DNA of 64,000 bases, from NCBI GenBank assembly GCA_029953615.1, contig CP124529.1:5420494-5484493 (forward strand), given 5' to 3'. The notes below the pieces were generated by a model that searched no databases, was not told the DNA's origin, and was given only the letters and a program-made list of their open reading frames with translations. This document shows, piece by piece, positions 17,560 to 25,916 of the stretch (positions within the stretch are counted from its first letter, which is position 1; every line of letters begins with the position of its first letter). This DNA is from Pseudomonas putida. GTDB taxonomy: Bacteria > Pseudomonadota > Gammaproteobacteria > Pseudomonadales > Pseudomonadaceae. A program made the position numbers and the translations under genes.

Positions 17560-18804
17560 TTGAAGAAGAACGTTCTTATCATTGGTGCAGGAGGTGTCGC
17601 CAAGGTGGTGGCCCACAAGTGCGCGCAGCATAACGACGAACTGGGTCGTATCGCTATCGCGTCACGGAACATCTCCAAATGCCAGGCCATCATCGACAGC
17701 GTCAAGGCCAAGGGTAGCCTGAAGGTGCCCGCCGACATCCAGGCCTTCTCGCTCAATGCCCTCGATGTCGAGGCAACCAAGGCGCTGATCCGCGAAACCG
17801 AATCGCAGATCGTCATCAACGTTGGTTCCGCCTTCCTCAACATGTCGGTGCTGCGTGCCTGCATCGATACCGGTGTCGCCTATCTGGACACCGCCATCCA
17901 CGAAGAGCCGGGCAAGATCTGCGAGACCCCGCCGTGGTACGGCAACTACGAGTGGAAACACCTCGAAGAGTGCCAGGCAAAAAACATTACCGCCATTCTC
18001 GGCGTCGGTTTCGACCCGGGTGTGGTGAACAGCTACGCCAAGCTGGCGCAGCAACAGTATTTCGACAGCATTGACTCGATCGACATCCTCGACGTCAATG
18101 CCGGTTCGCATGGCAAGTACTTCGCCACCAACTTCGACCCGGAAATCAACTTCCGCGAGTTCACCGGGCAAGTGTGGAGCTGGCAGAACAGCCAGTGGAC
18201 CAGCAACACCATGTTCGAGGTCAAGCGTACCGATGACCTGCCAGTGGTAGGTTCGCAGAACCTGTACCTGACCGGCCACGATGAAGTTCACTCGATTTCG
18301 AAGAACCTCAACGTGCCGAACGTGCGTTTCTGGATGAGCTTCGGCGAGCACTACATCAACGTGTTCACCGTGCTGAAGAACCTGGGCCTGCTCTCCGAGC
18401 AGCCGGTGAAAACCGCCGAAGGCCTGGAAGTGGTACCGCTGAAGGTGGTCAAGGCCGTGCTGCCCGACCCAGCCTCGCTGGCCCCGGGCTACACCGGCAA
18501 GACCTGCATCGGTGACCTGGTCAAGGGCACCAAGGATGGCCAGCCGCGCGAAGTGTTCATCTACAACGTGGCAGACCACGAAGAAGCCTACGCCGAGACC
18601 GACAGCCAGGGCATTTCCTACACCGCCGGTGTACCGCCAGTGGCCGCTGCCCTGCTGGTCGCCCGAGGCGAGTGGGATGCCAAGCGCATGGTCAACGTCG
18701 AAGAGCTGCCAGCCGAGCCGTTCCTCAAGGCGCTGGACGTGATGGGCCTGCCGACCCGCGTCAAGGATGAAAAAGGCGATCGTCCCTGGGACGCTGAAGC
18801 CTAA
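17560..18804 (+). CDS. carboxynorspermidine/carboxyspermidine dehydrogenase (saccharopine dehydrogenase family)
   Basis: TTG start at 17560 with AAGGAG upstream. The 414-residue NADPH-dependent enzyme condenses aspartate semialdehyde with a diamine (diaminopropane or putrescine). The Rossmann motif IIGAGGVAKVVAHKCA is at residues 6-22. 'IVINVGSAFLNMSVLRACIDTGVAYLDTAIHE' and 'LGVGFDPGVVNSYAKLA' are typical blocks of the LYS1-like family. It lies after nspC in the same operon and is followed by a strong terminator. The dehydrogenase and decarboxylase pairing is the reason for assigning the polyamine role. Confidence 0.9.
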   Translation: MKKNVLIIGAGGVAKVVAHKCAQHNDELGRIAIASRNISKCQAIIDSVKAKGSLKVPADIQAFSLNALDVEATKALIRETESQIVINVGSAFLNMSVLRACIDTGVAYLDTAIHEEPGKICETPPWYGNYEWKHLEECQAKNITAILGVGFDPGVVNSYAKLAQQQYFDSIDSIDILDVNAGSHGKYFATNFDPEINFREFTGQVWSWQNSQWTSNTMFEVKRTDDLPVVGSQNLYLTGHDEVHSISKNLNVPNVRFWMSFGEHYINVFTVLKNLGLLSEQPVKTAEGLEVVPLKVVKAVLPDPASLAPGYTGKTCIGDLVKGTKDGQPREVFIYNVADHEEAYAETDSQGISYTAGVPPVAAALLVARGEWDAKRMVNVEELPAEPFLKALDVMGLPTRVKDEKGDRPWDAEA

Positions 18805-18812
18805 GCAGCAAG

Positions 18813-18849
18813 ACAGAGAGGGCGCCGATATGGCGCCCTCTCTGTTTTT
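18813..18849 (+). terminator. strong rho-independent terminator
   Basis: A perfect 14-bp stem (ACAGAGAGGGCGCC / GGCGCCCTCTCTGT), loop GATAT, and five Ts directly after. It starts 9 bases after the stop of the carboxynorspermidine dehydrogenase gene and would end the nspC operon. Confidence 0.9.
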
Positions 18850-18857
18850 GCAGGCCC

Positions 18858-18950
18858 GGCCTCTTCGCGGGCACGCCCGCTTCCACAGCTAGCGTGCCTG
18901 CCCCTGGCCTGTGCCAGTCCTGTGGGAGCGGGCATGCCCGCGAAGAGGCC
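18858..18950 (+). repeat. inverted REP pair
   Basis: GGCCTCTTCGCGGGCACGCC and the inverted GGGCATGCCCGCGAAGAGGCC face each other in the gap between the operon terminator and the convergent DJ-1-like gene. A dinucleotide repeat directly follows it. Confidence 0.85.
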
Positions 18951-18955
18951 AATGC

Positions 18956-18973
18956 AGAGAGAGAGAGAGAGAG
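18956..18973 (+). repeat. (AG)9 microsatellite
   Basis: Nine AG units adjoin the REP pair and lie between two copies of a 16-base direct repeat, GAAGAGGCCAATGCAG (18942-18957 and 18973-18988). The arrangement suggests replication slippage within the repeat. It ends four bases before the stop of the convergent gene at 18992. Confidence 0.85.
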
Positions 18974-18991
18974 AAGAGGCCAATGCAGGCT

Positions 18992-19837
18992 TCAGCTACC
19001 CTGCCCGGCCAGTTTGTCCAGCAGCGCTTTGGCCAGGGCCTTGTCCGAGAACGGGTTCTGCCCGGTAATCAGTTCACGGTCCACCACCACATGGGGTTGC
19101 CAGGCCTCCGCATAGCCCATCTCGCCCCCTGCCGTTGCCATGGCGTTGGCCGGGTAGAACAGCAAACGCTGGTCCTTGAGCGAACCCTCGAACACCTGCT
19201 CCTCCGGGTCGGAGAAAATGGTCATCTTGTAGCCTTTGTACAACCAGTCGTTGGCTGCCGGCTTTTCACCACGCGCCAGCGCCGACTGGTAGCTTGCCGG
19301 GTCCTGCTGGGCCGAGAGCAAGGCGATGGGGCCGTGGCAGATGGCGGCCGTGGGCTTGCCGGCCTGGTGGAAATGCCGCAGCAAGGCACCCACTTCCGGG
19401 TTGTTGGCCAGGTCGATCAACGGCGCATGGCCACCGGGGATGAACAGCCCGGCATAGCGCCCCAGGTCACCGGCCAGGACTTCTTTCACCGACAGGGTAT
19501 CGTCAATGCCCGGCAGGCCTTGCACGACCTTCTCGATCCGGCGCATCTCCACCGCATCGCCGGCAAAGTAGCTTGGGTCGATCGAACGCTGGTCGACGCG
19601 CGGGGCATTACCCTTGGGGGTAACCAGCACCAGCTTGTAACCAGCCTTGAGCAACTGGTCGGCAGGCACGCCGAATTCGTTGAGGTAGTAGCCGGTGGCG
19701 TAGCGCTTGCCGTCCTGCAGCGGCAACTGGTGCTCGCTGGACAGCAGCACCAGCACCTCACCCTTGGGTGTAGCGTGGGCGCCGGCGGCAAGCAGGGTGC
19801 CGGCAACAGCCAGGGCAAGTCGGGACATCTTGGTCAT
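18992..19837 (-). CDS. exported DJ-1/ThiJ/PfpI-family protein
   Basis: A 281-residue protein with a signal peptide (MTKMSRLALAVAGTLLAAGAHA). The DJ-1/PfpI fold is shown by 'EVLVLLSSEHQ', 'YAGLFIPGGHAPLIDLANNPEVGALLRHF' and the nucleophile elbow 'KPTAAICHGPIALL' (Cys near 168). It resembles Hsp31-like members, which act as glyoxalase III, protein deglycase or chaperones in the cytosol; export to the periplasm is unusual. AGGAG precedes the start. It is divergently placed from a LysR gene, which likely controls it. The active function is not settled by the sequence. Confidence 0.85.
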   Translation of the reverse strand: MTKMSRLALAVAGTLLAAGAHATPKGEVLVLLSSEHQLPLQDGKRYATGYYLNEFGVPADQLLKAGYKLVLVTPKGNAPRVDQRSIDPSYFAGDAVEMRRIEKVVQGLPGIDDTLSVKEVLAGDLGRYAGLFIPGGHAPLIDLANNPEVGALLRHFHQAGKPTAAICHGPIALLSAQQDPASYQSALARGEKPAANDWLYKGYKMTIFSDPEEQVFEGSLKDQRLLFYPANAMATAGGEMGYAEAWQPHVVVDRELITGQNPFSDKALAKALLDKLAGQGS

Positions 19838-19916
19838 GCAACAATCTCCTGATCACGCAAATGGAACTGTCCGCTCATGTTGGCGGGATGCGTTCATGCT
19901 AATGGCAAGGCTATGA

Positions 19917-19930
19917 TTCGATAATTCGAA
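19917..19930. promoter_or_regulatory. palindrome in the LysR/DJ-1 divergent gap
   Basis: A TTCGA-TAAT-TCGAA palindrome lies 7 bases before the LysR start and about 80 bases from the DJ-1-like start. This is the symmetry and place expected for an operator of the divergent LysR protein. The short arms make this a candidate only. Confidence 0.35.
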
Positions 19931-19937
19931 AGCTCTC

Positions 19938-20891
19938 ATGCCTGTGATCCAGAAAATGAATATCACCAGCAAGGACCTCAACCTGCTGTACCTGTTTCAT
20001 GTGCTGTATCAGGAACGCAACGCCACCCTCGCCGCGCAACGCATGGCGCTGAGCCAGCCTGCGCTCAGTCACAAGCTGAACAAGCTGCGCCATCAGTTTG
20101 GCGACCCGCTGTTCGTCCGCGCGCCCCGGGGCCTGACCCCGACACCACGCGCCCACGAACTGGCGCCCGAGGTAGAACGCCTGGTGGTAGGGCTGGAAGG
20201 TTTCTATGAACGCTGCGAGGGGCAGGACTTCCTCGCCCGCCCTGCCCGCCTGCACCTGTACAGCACCGACTATGCAGAGCAGACGCTGTTGCCCAGGCTG
20301 CTGCCGATCCTGCGCAGCCAGGCACCGAACCTGACACTGGTCACCCACAACACGCGTGGCCAGCTACCTCGCGAAGAACTGGAGAAAGGCACCTGTGACC
20401 TGGCCGTTGCCGGGTTCTACACCGGCCTCCCGGAAACGTTCCACCAACAGCGCCTGCTCAGCGAACATTTTGTAGTGCTGGCCTCGCGCAGCCATCCAGG
20501 CCTGGACCAAGGCCTGGATCTCGATACCTTCCTTGCCAGCGACCACCTGCTCACGACACTCACCGGCGACCTTGATGGCCTGGTCGACCGCGCCTTGCGC
20601 AGCCAGGGCATGCAGCGACGGGTGGTGGCAGGCCTGTCGAGCTTCGTCGCACCCACGCGCCTGCTGCGCGGCACCAACCTGCTGCTCACCTGCCTGCGCT
20701 CGTTGGCCATCGAAGCCACCGAGCGTGATGACGACCTGCGCATGTACCCGCTGCCGCTGACACTGCCAGCGGTCGAGGTGATGCAGATCTGGCACGAACG
20801 CACCCATGCAGATCCCTTGCGACGCTGGTTCCGGCAACAGTTGTGGCGCGTCAGTCAACAGCTGCCGGCCTGCACAGGTAACAATTTCTAA
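19938..20891 (+). CDS. LysR-family transcriptional regulator
   Basis: A 317-residue regulator. The winged HTH is in residues 8-68 (LNLLYLFHVLYQERNATLAAQRMALSQPALSHKLNKLRHQFGDPLFVRAPRGLTPTPRA). The rest is a type-2 periplasmic-binding-like effector domain. LysR proteins typically regulate a divergent neighbour, here the exported DJ-1-like gene. The effector is unknown. A start at 19956 (MNITSKDLNLL) is an alternative. Confidence 0.9.
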   Translation: MPVIQKMNITSKDLNLLYLFHVLYQERNATLAAQRMALSQPALSHKLNKLRHQFGDPLFVRAPRGLTPTPRAHELAPEVERLVVGLEGFYERCEGQDFLARPARLHLYSTDYAEQTLLPRLLPILRSQAPNLTLVTHNTRGQLPREELEKGTCDLAVAGFYTGLPETFHQQRLLSEHFVVLASRSHPGLDQGLDLDTFLASDHLLTTLTGDLDGLVDRALRSQGMQRRVVAGLSSFVAPTRLLRGTNLLLTCLRSLAIEATERDDDLRMYPLPLTLPAVEVMQIWHERTHADPLRRWFRQQLWRVSQQLPACTGNNF

Positions 20892-20939
20892 ACAACAATG
20901 TGACATTTTTTTTCAGCTTTCTTACCAAGGAGCTGTCAA

Positions 20940-22277
20940 ATGAAGGTCACTGTTTTCGGTACCGGCTATGTCGGCCTCACCCAGGCAGTGTGCCTGGCCC
21001 AGGTGGGGCACTCGGTGTTGTGCATGGATGTCGACGCCGAGCGGGTCGCGAGCCTCAATACAGGCCATTGCCCGATCTTCGAGCCCGGCCTTGCGCCGAT
21101 GCTGGAAAAGAACCTGGCCTGCGGTCGCCTGCGCTTCACCACCGACGCCAGCGAAGCGGCCAACTACGCCAGGTTGCAGTTCATCGCCGTCGGTACCCCG
21201 CCACAGGCCGATGGCAGCGCCGACCTGAAGCATGTGTTCGCAGTGGTCGACAGCATCCTCGAACATGCCGACGGCCCCAAGGTGATCGTCAACAAATCCA
21301 CTGCTCCGGTCGGCACGGTGCACCGCATCAAGGCGCGCATCGCCCAGACCGTGGCCGATAGCAGCCGCTTCCACGTTGTCAGCAACCCCGAGTTCCTCAA
21401 GGAAGGCTCGGCCGTCGATGACTGCATGCGCCCGGAGCGCATCATCATCGGCGGCGCGGCCCCCGCCGAAGTGGAGCTGCTGCGCGAGCTGTACCTGCCA
21501 TTCAGCCGCAACCGCGAAAAGCTCATGGTCATGGATGCCCGCAGCGCCGAGCTGACCAAGTACGCGGCCAACTGCATGCTGGCGACCAAGATCTCGTTCA
21601 TCAACGAAATCGCCAACCTGGCCGAGCACCTGGGCGCTGACATCGAAATGGTGCGCCGTGGCATCGGCTCGGACCCGCGCATCGGCTACGACTTCATCTA
21701 TGCCGGCTGCGGCTTTGGCGGCTCATGCTTCCCCAAGGACCTGCAAGCCCTGCGCCGCAGCGCAGAGGCCGAAGGCTTCGAACCGCAGTTGCTGCGTGCG
21801 GTGGAGTCGGTCAACGAGCAGCAAAAGGGCCGGCTGTTCAGCAAGATCCAGCGCCACTACCCACGTGGCCTGCGGGGCAAGGTCTTCGCTTTGTGGGGGT
21901 TGTCGTTCAAGCCCAATACCAACGACATCCGCGAGGCCTCCAGCCGGGTCCTGCTGGAAGCGCTGTGGGCCGCCGGTGCGCGGGTGCAGGCCCACGACCC
22001 GCAGGCCATGGAAGCGATCCAGCGCCACTATGGTCCGCGCGCCGACCTGCAGCTGATGCCGTGCAAGGACGATGCGCTGCACGGCGCCGATGCCTTGGTG
22101 ATCGTCACCGAATGGCAGGACTACCGCGTGTTGAACCTGGACAAGGTACCGCACCAACTGGCCGACCGGGTGGTATTCGACGGGCGCAACCTGTTCGAAC
22201 CCGAGCACATGGCCGCCGCCGGCCTGACTTATTACGGCATCGGCCGTGGCCAGGTACAGCCAGCATGCCCGTACTGA
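20940..22277 (+). CDS. ugd: UDP-glucose 6-dehydrogenase
   Basis: This 445-residue enzyme oxidises UDP-glucose to UDP-glucuronate with 2 NAD+. The Rossmann motif is at the N-terminus (VFGTGYVGLTQAVCLA). The catalytic Cys lies in FGGSCFPKDLQAL near residue 262. 'NKSTAPVGT', 'SNPEFLKEGSAVDD' and 'FKPNTNDIREASS' are canonical. AAGGAG precedes the ATG. It overlaps the next gene by 13 bases and is the first of five genes that appear to make and transfer an activated uronic acid to LPS. Confidence 0.96.
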   Translation: MKVTVFGTGYVGLTQAVCLAQVGHSVLCMDVDAERVASLNTGHCPIFEPGLAPMLEKNLACGRLRFTTDASEAANYARLQFIAVGTPPQADGSADLKHVFAVVDSILEHADGPKVIVNKSTAPVGTVHRIKARIAQTVADSSRFHVVSNPEFLKEGSAVDDCMRPERIIIGGAAPAEVELLRELYLPFSRNREKLMVMDARSAELTKYAANCMLATKISFINEIANLAEHLGADIEMVRRGIGSDPRIGYDFIYAGCGFGGSCFPKDLQALRRSAEAEGFEPQLLRAVESVNEQQKGRLFSKIQRHYPRGLRGKVFALWGLSFKPNTNDIREASSRVLLEALWAAGARVQAHDPQAMEAIQRHYGPRADLQLMPCKDDALHGADALVIVTEWQDYRVLNLDKVPHQLADRVVFDGRNLFEPEHMAAAGLTYYGIGRGQVQPACPY

Positions 22278-23239
22278 TTACCGGCGTGGCCGGCTTTATC
22301 GGCTACCACGTTGCGCGGCGCCTGTGCGAAACAGGCATCGAGGTGGTCGGTATCGACAACCTCAATGCCTACTACAGCGTCCAGCTGAAGCTGGCGCGCC
22401 TGCAGCAGCTGTTCGGCTTTGCCGGTTTCCGCTTCCACACCCTCGACATCGCCCACCCGAGCGAACTGCAACAACTGTTCGCCGGGCAAGCGTTCAGTGC
22501 CGTGATCCACCTGGCGGCGCAGGCCGGGGTGCGCTATTCGCTGGACAACCCCGGCGCCTATGGCCAGGCCAACCTGGTCGGCTTTCTCAACCTGCTCGAA
22601 GCCTGCCGCCAGCAGCCGCCCCGCCATCTGATCTACGCCTCCAGCAGTTCGGTGTACGGCGCCAACGCCAAACTGCCGTTCTGCGTCGACGACCCGGTCG
22701 AGCAACCGCTGTCGCTGTATGCCGCCAGCAAGCGCGCCAATGAACTGATGGCGCACAGCTACGCACACCTGTACCAGCTGCCGACCACCGGCCTGCGCTT
22801 TTTCACCGTTTACGGCCCCTGGGGCCGCCCCGACATGGCGTTGTTCAAGTTCACCCGCGCCATGCTCGAGGGCCGGCCGATCGAGGTCTACAACAACGGC
22901 CTGATGGGGCGCGACTTCACCTACATCGACGACATCGTCGAGAGCATCGTGCGCTTGCGCCTGAAGCCGCCAGTGCCGGACAAAGGGCAACCACCCTGCC
23001 AGTTGTTCAACATCGGCCGAGGCCAGCCGGTACGGCTGCTGCACTTCGTCGAAAGCCTGGAACGTGCCTTGGGCATCAAGGCCCGGCGCGACTACCTGCC
23101 GCTGCAAGCGGGTGACGTGCTGGAAACCTGGGCCGACGTCGGCTCGCTGGCGCGCTGGATCGGCTACACCCCCGACACATCGCTGGAACACGGCGTCAAT
23201 GCCTTCGTTGGCTGGTACCGGGATTTCTACCGGGTTTGA
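22265..23239 (+). CDS. UDP-glucuronate 4-epimerase-like SDR enzyme
   Basis: The ATG at 22265 lies inside the end of ugd. The 324-residue extended SDR enzyme has the NAD-binding GVAGFIGYH at residues 6-14, 'SVIHLAAQAGVRYS'-type block, SSSSVYG and the catalytic Tyr-x3-Lys in LYAASKRANE. It resembles UDP-GlcA 4-epimerases (LspL group), which would convert the product of ugd to UDP-galacturonate. The substrate is inferred mainly from the adjacency to ugd and the overall family resemblance; GalE-like alternatives cannot be excluded. Confidence 0.8.
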   Translation: MPVLITGVAGFIGYHVARRLCETGIEVVGIDNLNAYYSVQLKLARLQQLFGFAGFRFHTLDIAHPSELQQLFAGQAFSAVIHLAAQAGVRYSLDNPGAYGQANLVGFLNLLEACRQQPPRHLIYASSSSVYGANAKLPFCVDDPVEQPLSLYAASKRANELMAHSYAHLYQLPTTGLRFFTVYGPWGRPDMALFKFTRAMLEGRPIEVYNNGLMGRDFTYIDDIVESIVRLRLKPPVPDKGQPPCQLFNIGRGQPVRLLHFVESLERALGIKARRDYLPLQAGDVLETWADVGSLARWIGYTPDTSLEHGVNAFVGWYRDFYRV

Positions 23240-23273
23240 AGCGCGCAATCACAACACGATCACAGGACGCCTC

Positions 23274-24017
23274 ATGACAGATGCACTGGACCTCTCGGTA
23301 CTCATTCCCGCCAGGAACGAGGTCGACAACCTGCCGTCACTGCTGATGGAAATACGCACCGCGCTGGCGGATGAAGACTATGAAGTGCTGGTGGTCGATG
23401 ACGGCAGCAGCGACCGCACCCTGAGCGTACTGCAGCAACTGAAAAGCCAGGGTTACCCGCAGCTGCGCATCCTCCGCCACGCGCGCTCGCTGGGCCAGAG
23501 CACCTCGCTGTGGCATGCCGCCCAGGCTGCACACGGGCGCTGGCTGGCGACCCTGGACGGCGACGGCCAGAACGACCCGGCCGACATCCCCGGCATGCTG
23601 GCCCTGGTGCGCGCCAACCAGGACCTGGCCGGCGGCCTCAAACTGGTGGCCGGGCACCGGGTCAACCGCCGCGATAGCGCCAGCAAGCGCTGGGCCTCGC
23701 GCTTTGCCAACGGCCTGCGCAGCCGCCTGCTCAAGGACGCCACGCCAGACACCGGCTGCGGGCTGAAACTGATCGAGCGCACGGCCTTCCTGCGCCTGCC
23801 CTATTTCGACCACATGCACCGCTTCATCCCGGCGCTGATCCTGCGCCACAACGGCCGCATGCTGGTGCACCCGGTCAATCACCGGCCACGTCACGCCGGG
23901 GTGTCCAAGTACGGCAACTTGGACCGCGCCCTGGTCGGCATTCTCGACCTGTTCGGGGTCTGGTGGCTGGTCCGTCGCACCCGCCTGGACACGCCCCCCC
24001 AGGAGCTCGAAGGATGA
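23274..24017 (+). CDS. polyprenyl-phosphate glycosyltransferase, GT2 family (DPM1/RgtF-like)
   Basis: A 247-residue cytosolic GT2 enzyme. The N-terminal nucleotide-binding 'LSVLIPARNEVDNLPSLL', the VVDDGSSDRT block and the DxD-like 'TLDGDGQNDPADIP' motif are seen, and 'HAGVSKYG' near residue 211 is typical of dolichyl/undecaprenyl-phosphate sugar transferases. No C-terminal membrane anchor of the ArnC type is visible. It likely loads a uronic sugar on undecaprenyl phosphate for the ArnT-like transferase later in the operon. The stop overlaps the next start (ATGA). Confidence 0.85.
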   Translation: MTDALDLSVLIPARNEVDNLPSLLMEIRTALADEDYEVLVVDDGSSDRTLSVLQQLKSQGYPQLRILRHARSLGQSTSLWHAAQAAHGRWLATLDGDGQNDPADIPGMLALVRANQDLAGGLKLVAGHRVNRRDSASKRWASRFANGLRSRLLKDATPDTGCGLKLIERTAFLRLPYFDHMHRFIPALILRHNGRMLVHPVNHRPRHAGVSKYGNLDRALVGILDLFGVWWLVRRTRLDTPPQELEG

Positions 24018-24286
24018 CCCGTGAAACCCTGTGGTTGATCATCGGCTTCGCCGGCCAGGTCGTATTCACCGGGCGCTTCGTGTTGCAGTGGCTGTACAGC
24101 GAGTTCAAGCGCCGCAGCGTGATACCGGTGGGTTTTTGGTACCTGAGCATGCTCGGCAGCGCACTGCTGCTGACTTATGCCATCTATCGCCAGGACCCGG
24201 TGTTCATCATCGGCCAGAGCTTCGGCTTTCTGGTCTACCTGCGCAACCTGCAGCTGATCGCCCGCCACCAGGAACAGAAGGAATAG
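24014..24286 (+). CDS. lipid-A-biosynthesis N-terminal (LAB_N) membrane protein
   Basis: A 90-residue membrane protein starting with an ATGA overlap. It has three hydrophobic segments; 'GFAGQVVFTGRFVLQWLYSEFKRRSVIPVGFWYLSMLGS' is the LAB_N signature. Stand-alone LAB_N proteins are regularly encoded between DPM1-like and ArnT-like genes and probably help polyprenyl-sugar flipping or transfer. The precise role is not known. Confidence 0.85.
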   Translation: MTRETLWLIIGFAGQVVFTGRFVLQWLYSEFKRRSVIPVGFWYLSMLGSALLLTYAIYRQDPVFIIGQSFGFLVYLRNLQLIARHQEQKE

Positions 24287-24289
24287 CCC

Positions 24290-25811
24290 TTGCCAAGGTT
24301 CAACACGCTCGGGGCCGAACGCCTGGCCCTGATTACCCTCGCCATATTGCTGGTGGGCGCGGGTATCGGCTGGCGCCAGCCGATGAATGTGGATGAAGAA
24401 CGCTTTCTCGGCGTCGCCCTGGAAATGCTGCAGAGCGGCAACTGGTTCATCCCGCACCGGGCAGCGGAAATCTACGGCGACAAGCCGCCGTTGTTCATGT
24501 GGACCGTGGCTATGTTCAGCCACCTCACCGGCTCGCCCAAGGTGGCCCTGTACCTGCCTGGGCTGCTGTCGGCGGCAACCATCACCTGGGTGCTACATGA
24601 CCTGGGGTGGCGCCTGTGGAACCGGCGCATCGGCGTGATCGCCGCCTTGCTGTTCCTGGCTACCTACCAGAGCTACAGCATCCTGCGCACCGGGCAGATC
24701 GACAGCTTCCTGTGCCTGTGGGTGGCATTGGGTTTCTACGGCATGCTGCGCCACTTGCTGCTCGGGCCGGCGTGGGGCTGGTTCTACCTGGCCTGCATCG
24801 CCATGGGCCTGGGCATCATCAGCAAGGGCGTGGGCTTTATCCCGGCGCTGCTACTGCTGCCCTATGCCTGGGCGGTGCGCCACCGCTGGCACGGGGTTGT
24901 GACCATGCCCGGCCAGGGTTGGCGCTGGTGCCTGGGGCTGCTGTGGCTGCTGGCCGGTTGCGCGGTGTGGCTGCTGCCACTGCCTGGTATCGATTGCCCA
25001 TGGCGGTGGCGCGGCGGAGCTGGCCTATCTGAAGGAGATCCTGCTGCGCCAGACCGCCAGCCGCTATGCCAATGCCTGGGACCATCGCGAACCGTTCTGG
25101 TACTTCTTCGTCAAGGTCATCCCCAAGTACTGGTTGCCATTGGTGCTGGCCCTGCCCTGGCTGGTACCGGCCTGGCGCCGACAGTTGCACAAACGGGACG
25201 GGCGCTTCTTGCTGCTGCTCGGCTGGGTGGCACTGGTGCTGTTGTTTTTCAGCCTGAGCAGCGGCAAGCGCAAGCTGTATGTCTTCCCGGCGCTGCCGGG
25301 TCTGGTGCTGGCCATCGCGCCGCTGTTGCCGTGGCTGCTCAAGCGCTGGCTAGGCGGCCGTCCGGCCTGGCGCAAGGTGTTCACTGCGGTGGCCCTGGCA
25401 TGGTTTGCGCTGTGGTTTGCGCGCGGTTTCGTCGAGCCGTCGAAGGAAGGCCGCAACCCGCATGAGACATTGATGACCGAAGCTGCACGAGCCACAGGCG
25501 GCGCCGAGCTGGTGCTGGTCAACTGGCGCGAGGGGCATTGGCTGTTTGCCCGGCAACCCATCGTGCACTTCGGTTTCACCGACCAGTCCAGGGCGGATGC
25601 AGCCGTCTACTGGCTGCGCCACAACCCTGCCGCCTTTGCCTTGGTCCCGGCTTCGGAACTGGGCCGCTGCTTCAGTGCCGACAAGGCACGCAGGCTGGGC
25701 CAGACCTCGCGCGCCGAATGGTATGTGGTCGCTGCCGACGCCGATAATGGCCATTGCCAGGCCACGGCCCCCAGCCATGTCTACCACTTCGCCTGGGCGG
25801 CCTCGCCTTAG
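24290..25811 (+). pseudogene. ArnT-like GT83 glycosyltransferase, broken by a +1 frameshift
   Basis: The frame from a TTG at 24290 encodes the N-terminal part of an ArnT/GT83 inner-membrane transferase: 'PMNVDEERFLGVALEMLQSGNWFIPHRAAEIYGDKPPLFMW' with the family DE and KPP blocks, then several membrane helices. Near 24983 an extra C shifts the frame. Downstream the proper continuation (HGGGAELAYLKEILLRQT, then the ORF with VLALPWLVPAWRR and a soluble C-terminal domain) is in the other frame to 25811. Total length 1522 bp is 3n+1. If repaired, about 506 residues would be made, the usual ArnT size. Either a decayed gene or a sequencing error. Confidence 0.85.
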
Positions 25812-25881
25812 TGCCTGTCAATGTTTCCGCAGGAATCCGCGGGCCGGTGCACAATCACTTGCAATCCGTCACATCTCAAAA

Positions 25882-25901
25882 TACTGTATGAATATTCAGT
25901 A
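25882..25901 (+). promoter_or_regulatory. LexA (SOS) box
   Basis: TACTGTATGAATATTCAGTA fits the SOS consensus CTG-N10-CAG with matching outer TA and inner AT-rich bases. It ends 15 bases before the ATG at 25917, overlapping where the promoter must be, so LexA would repress the downstream DNA repair pair. Confidence 0.85.
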
Positions 25902-25916
25902 TCACAGGTCAGCCCC

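Noticed and set aside
20940..25811. Complete L-Ara4N (arn) operon
   Set aside because: No arnA, arnB or arnD genes; the second gene is a short epimerase-like SDR, which fits a uronic-acid route better.
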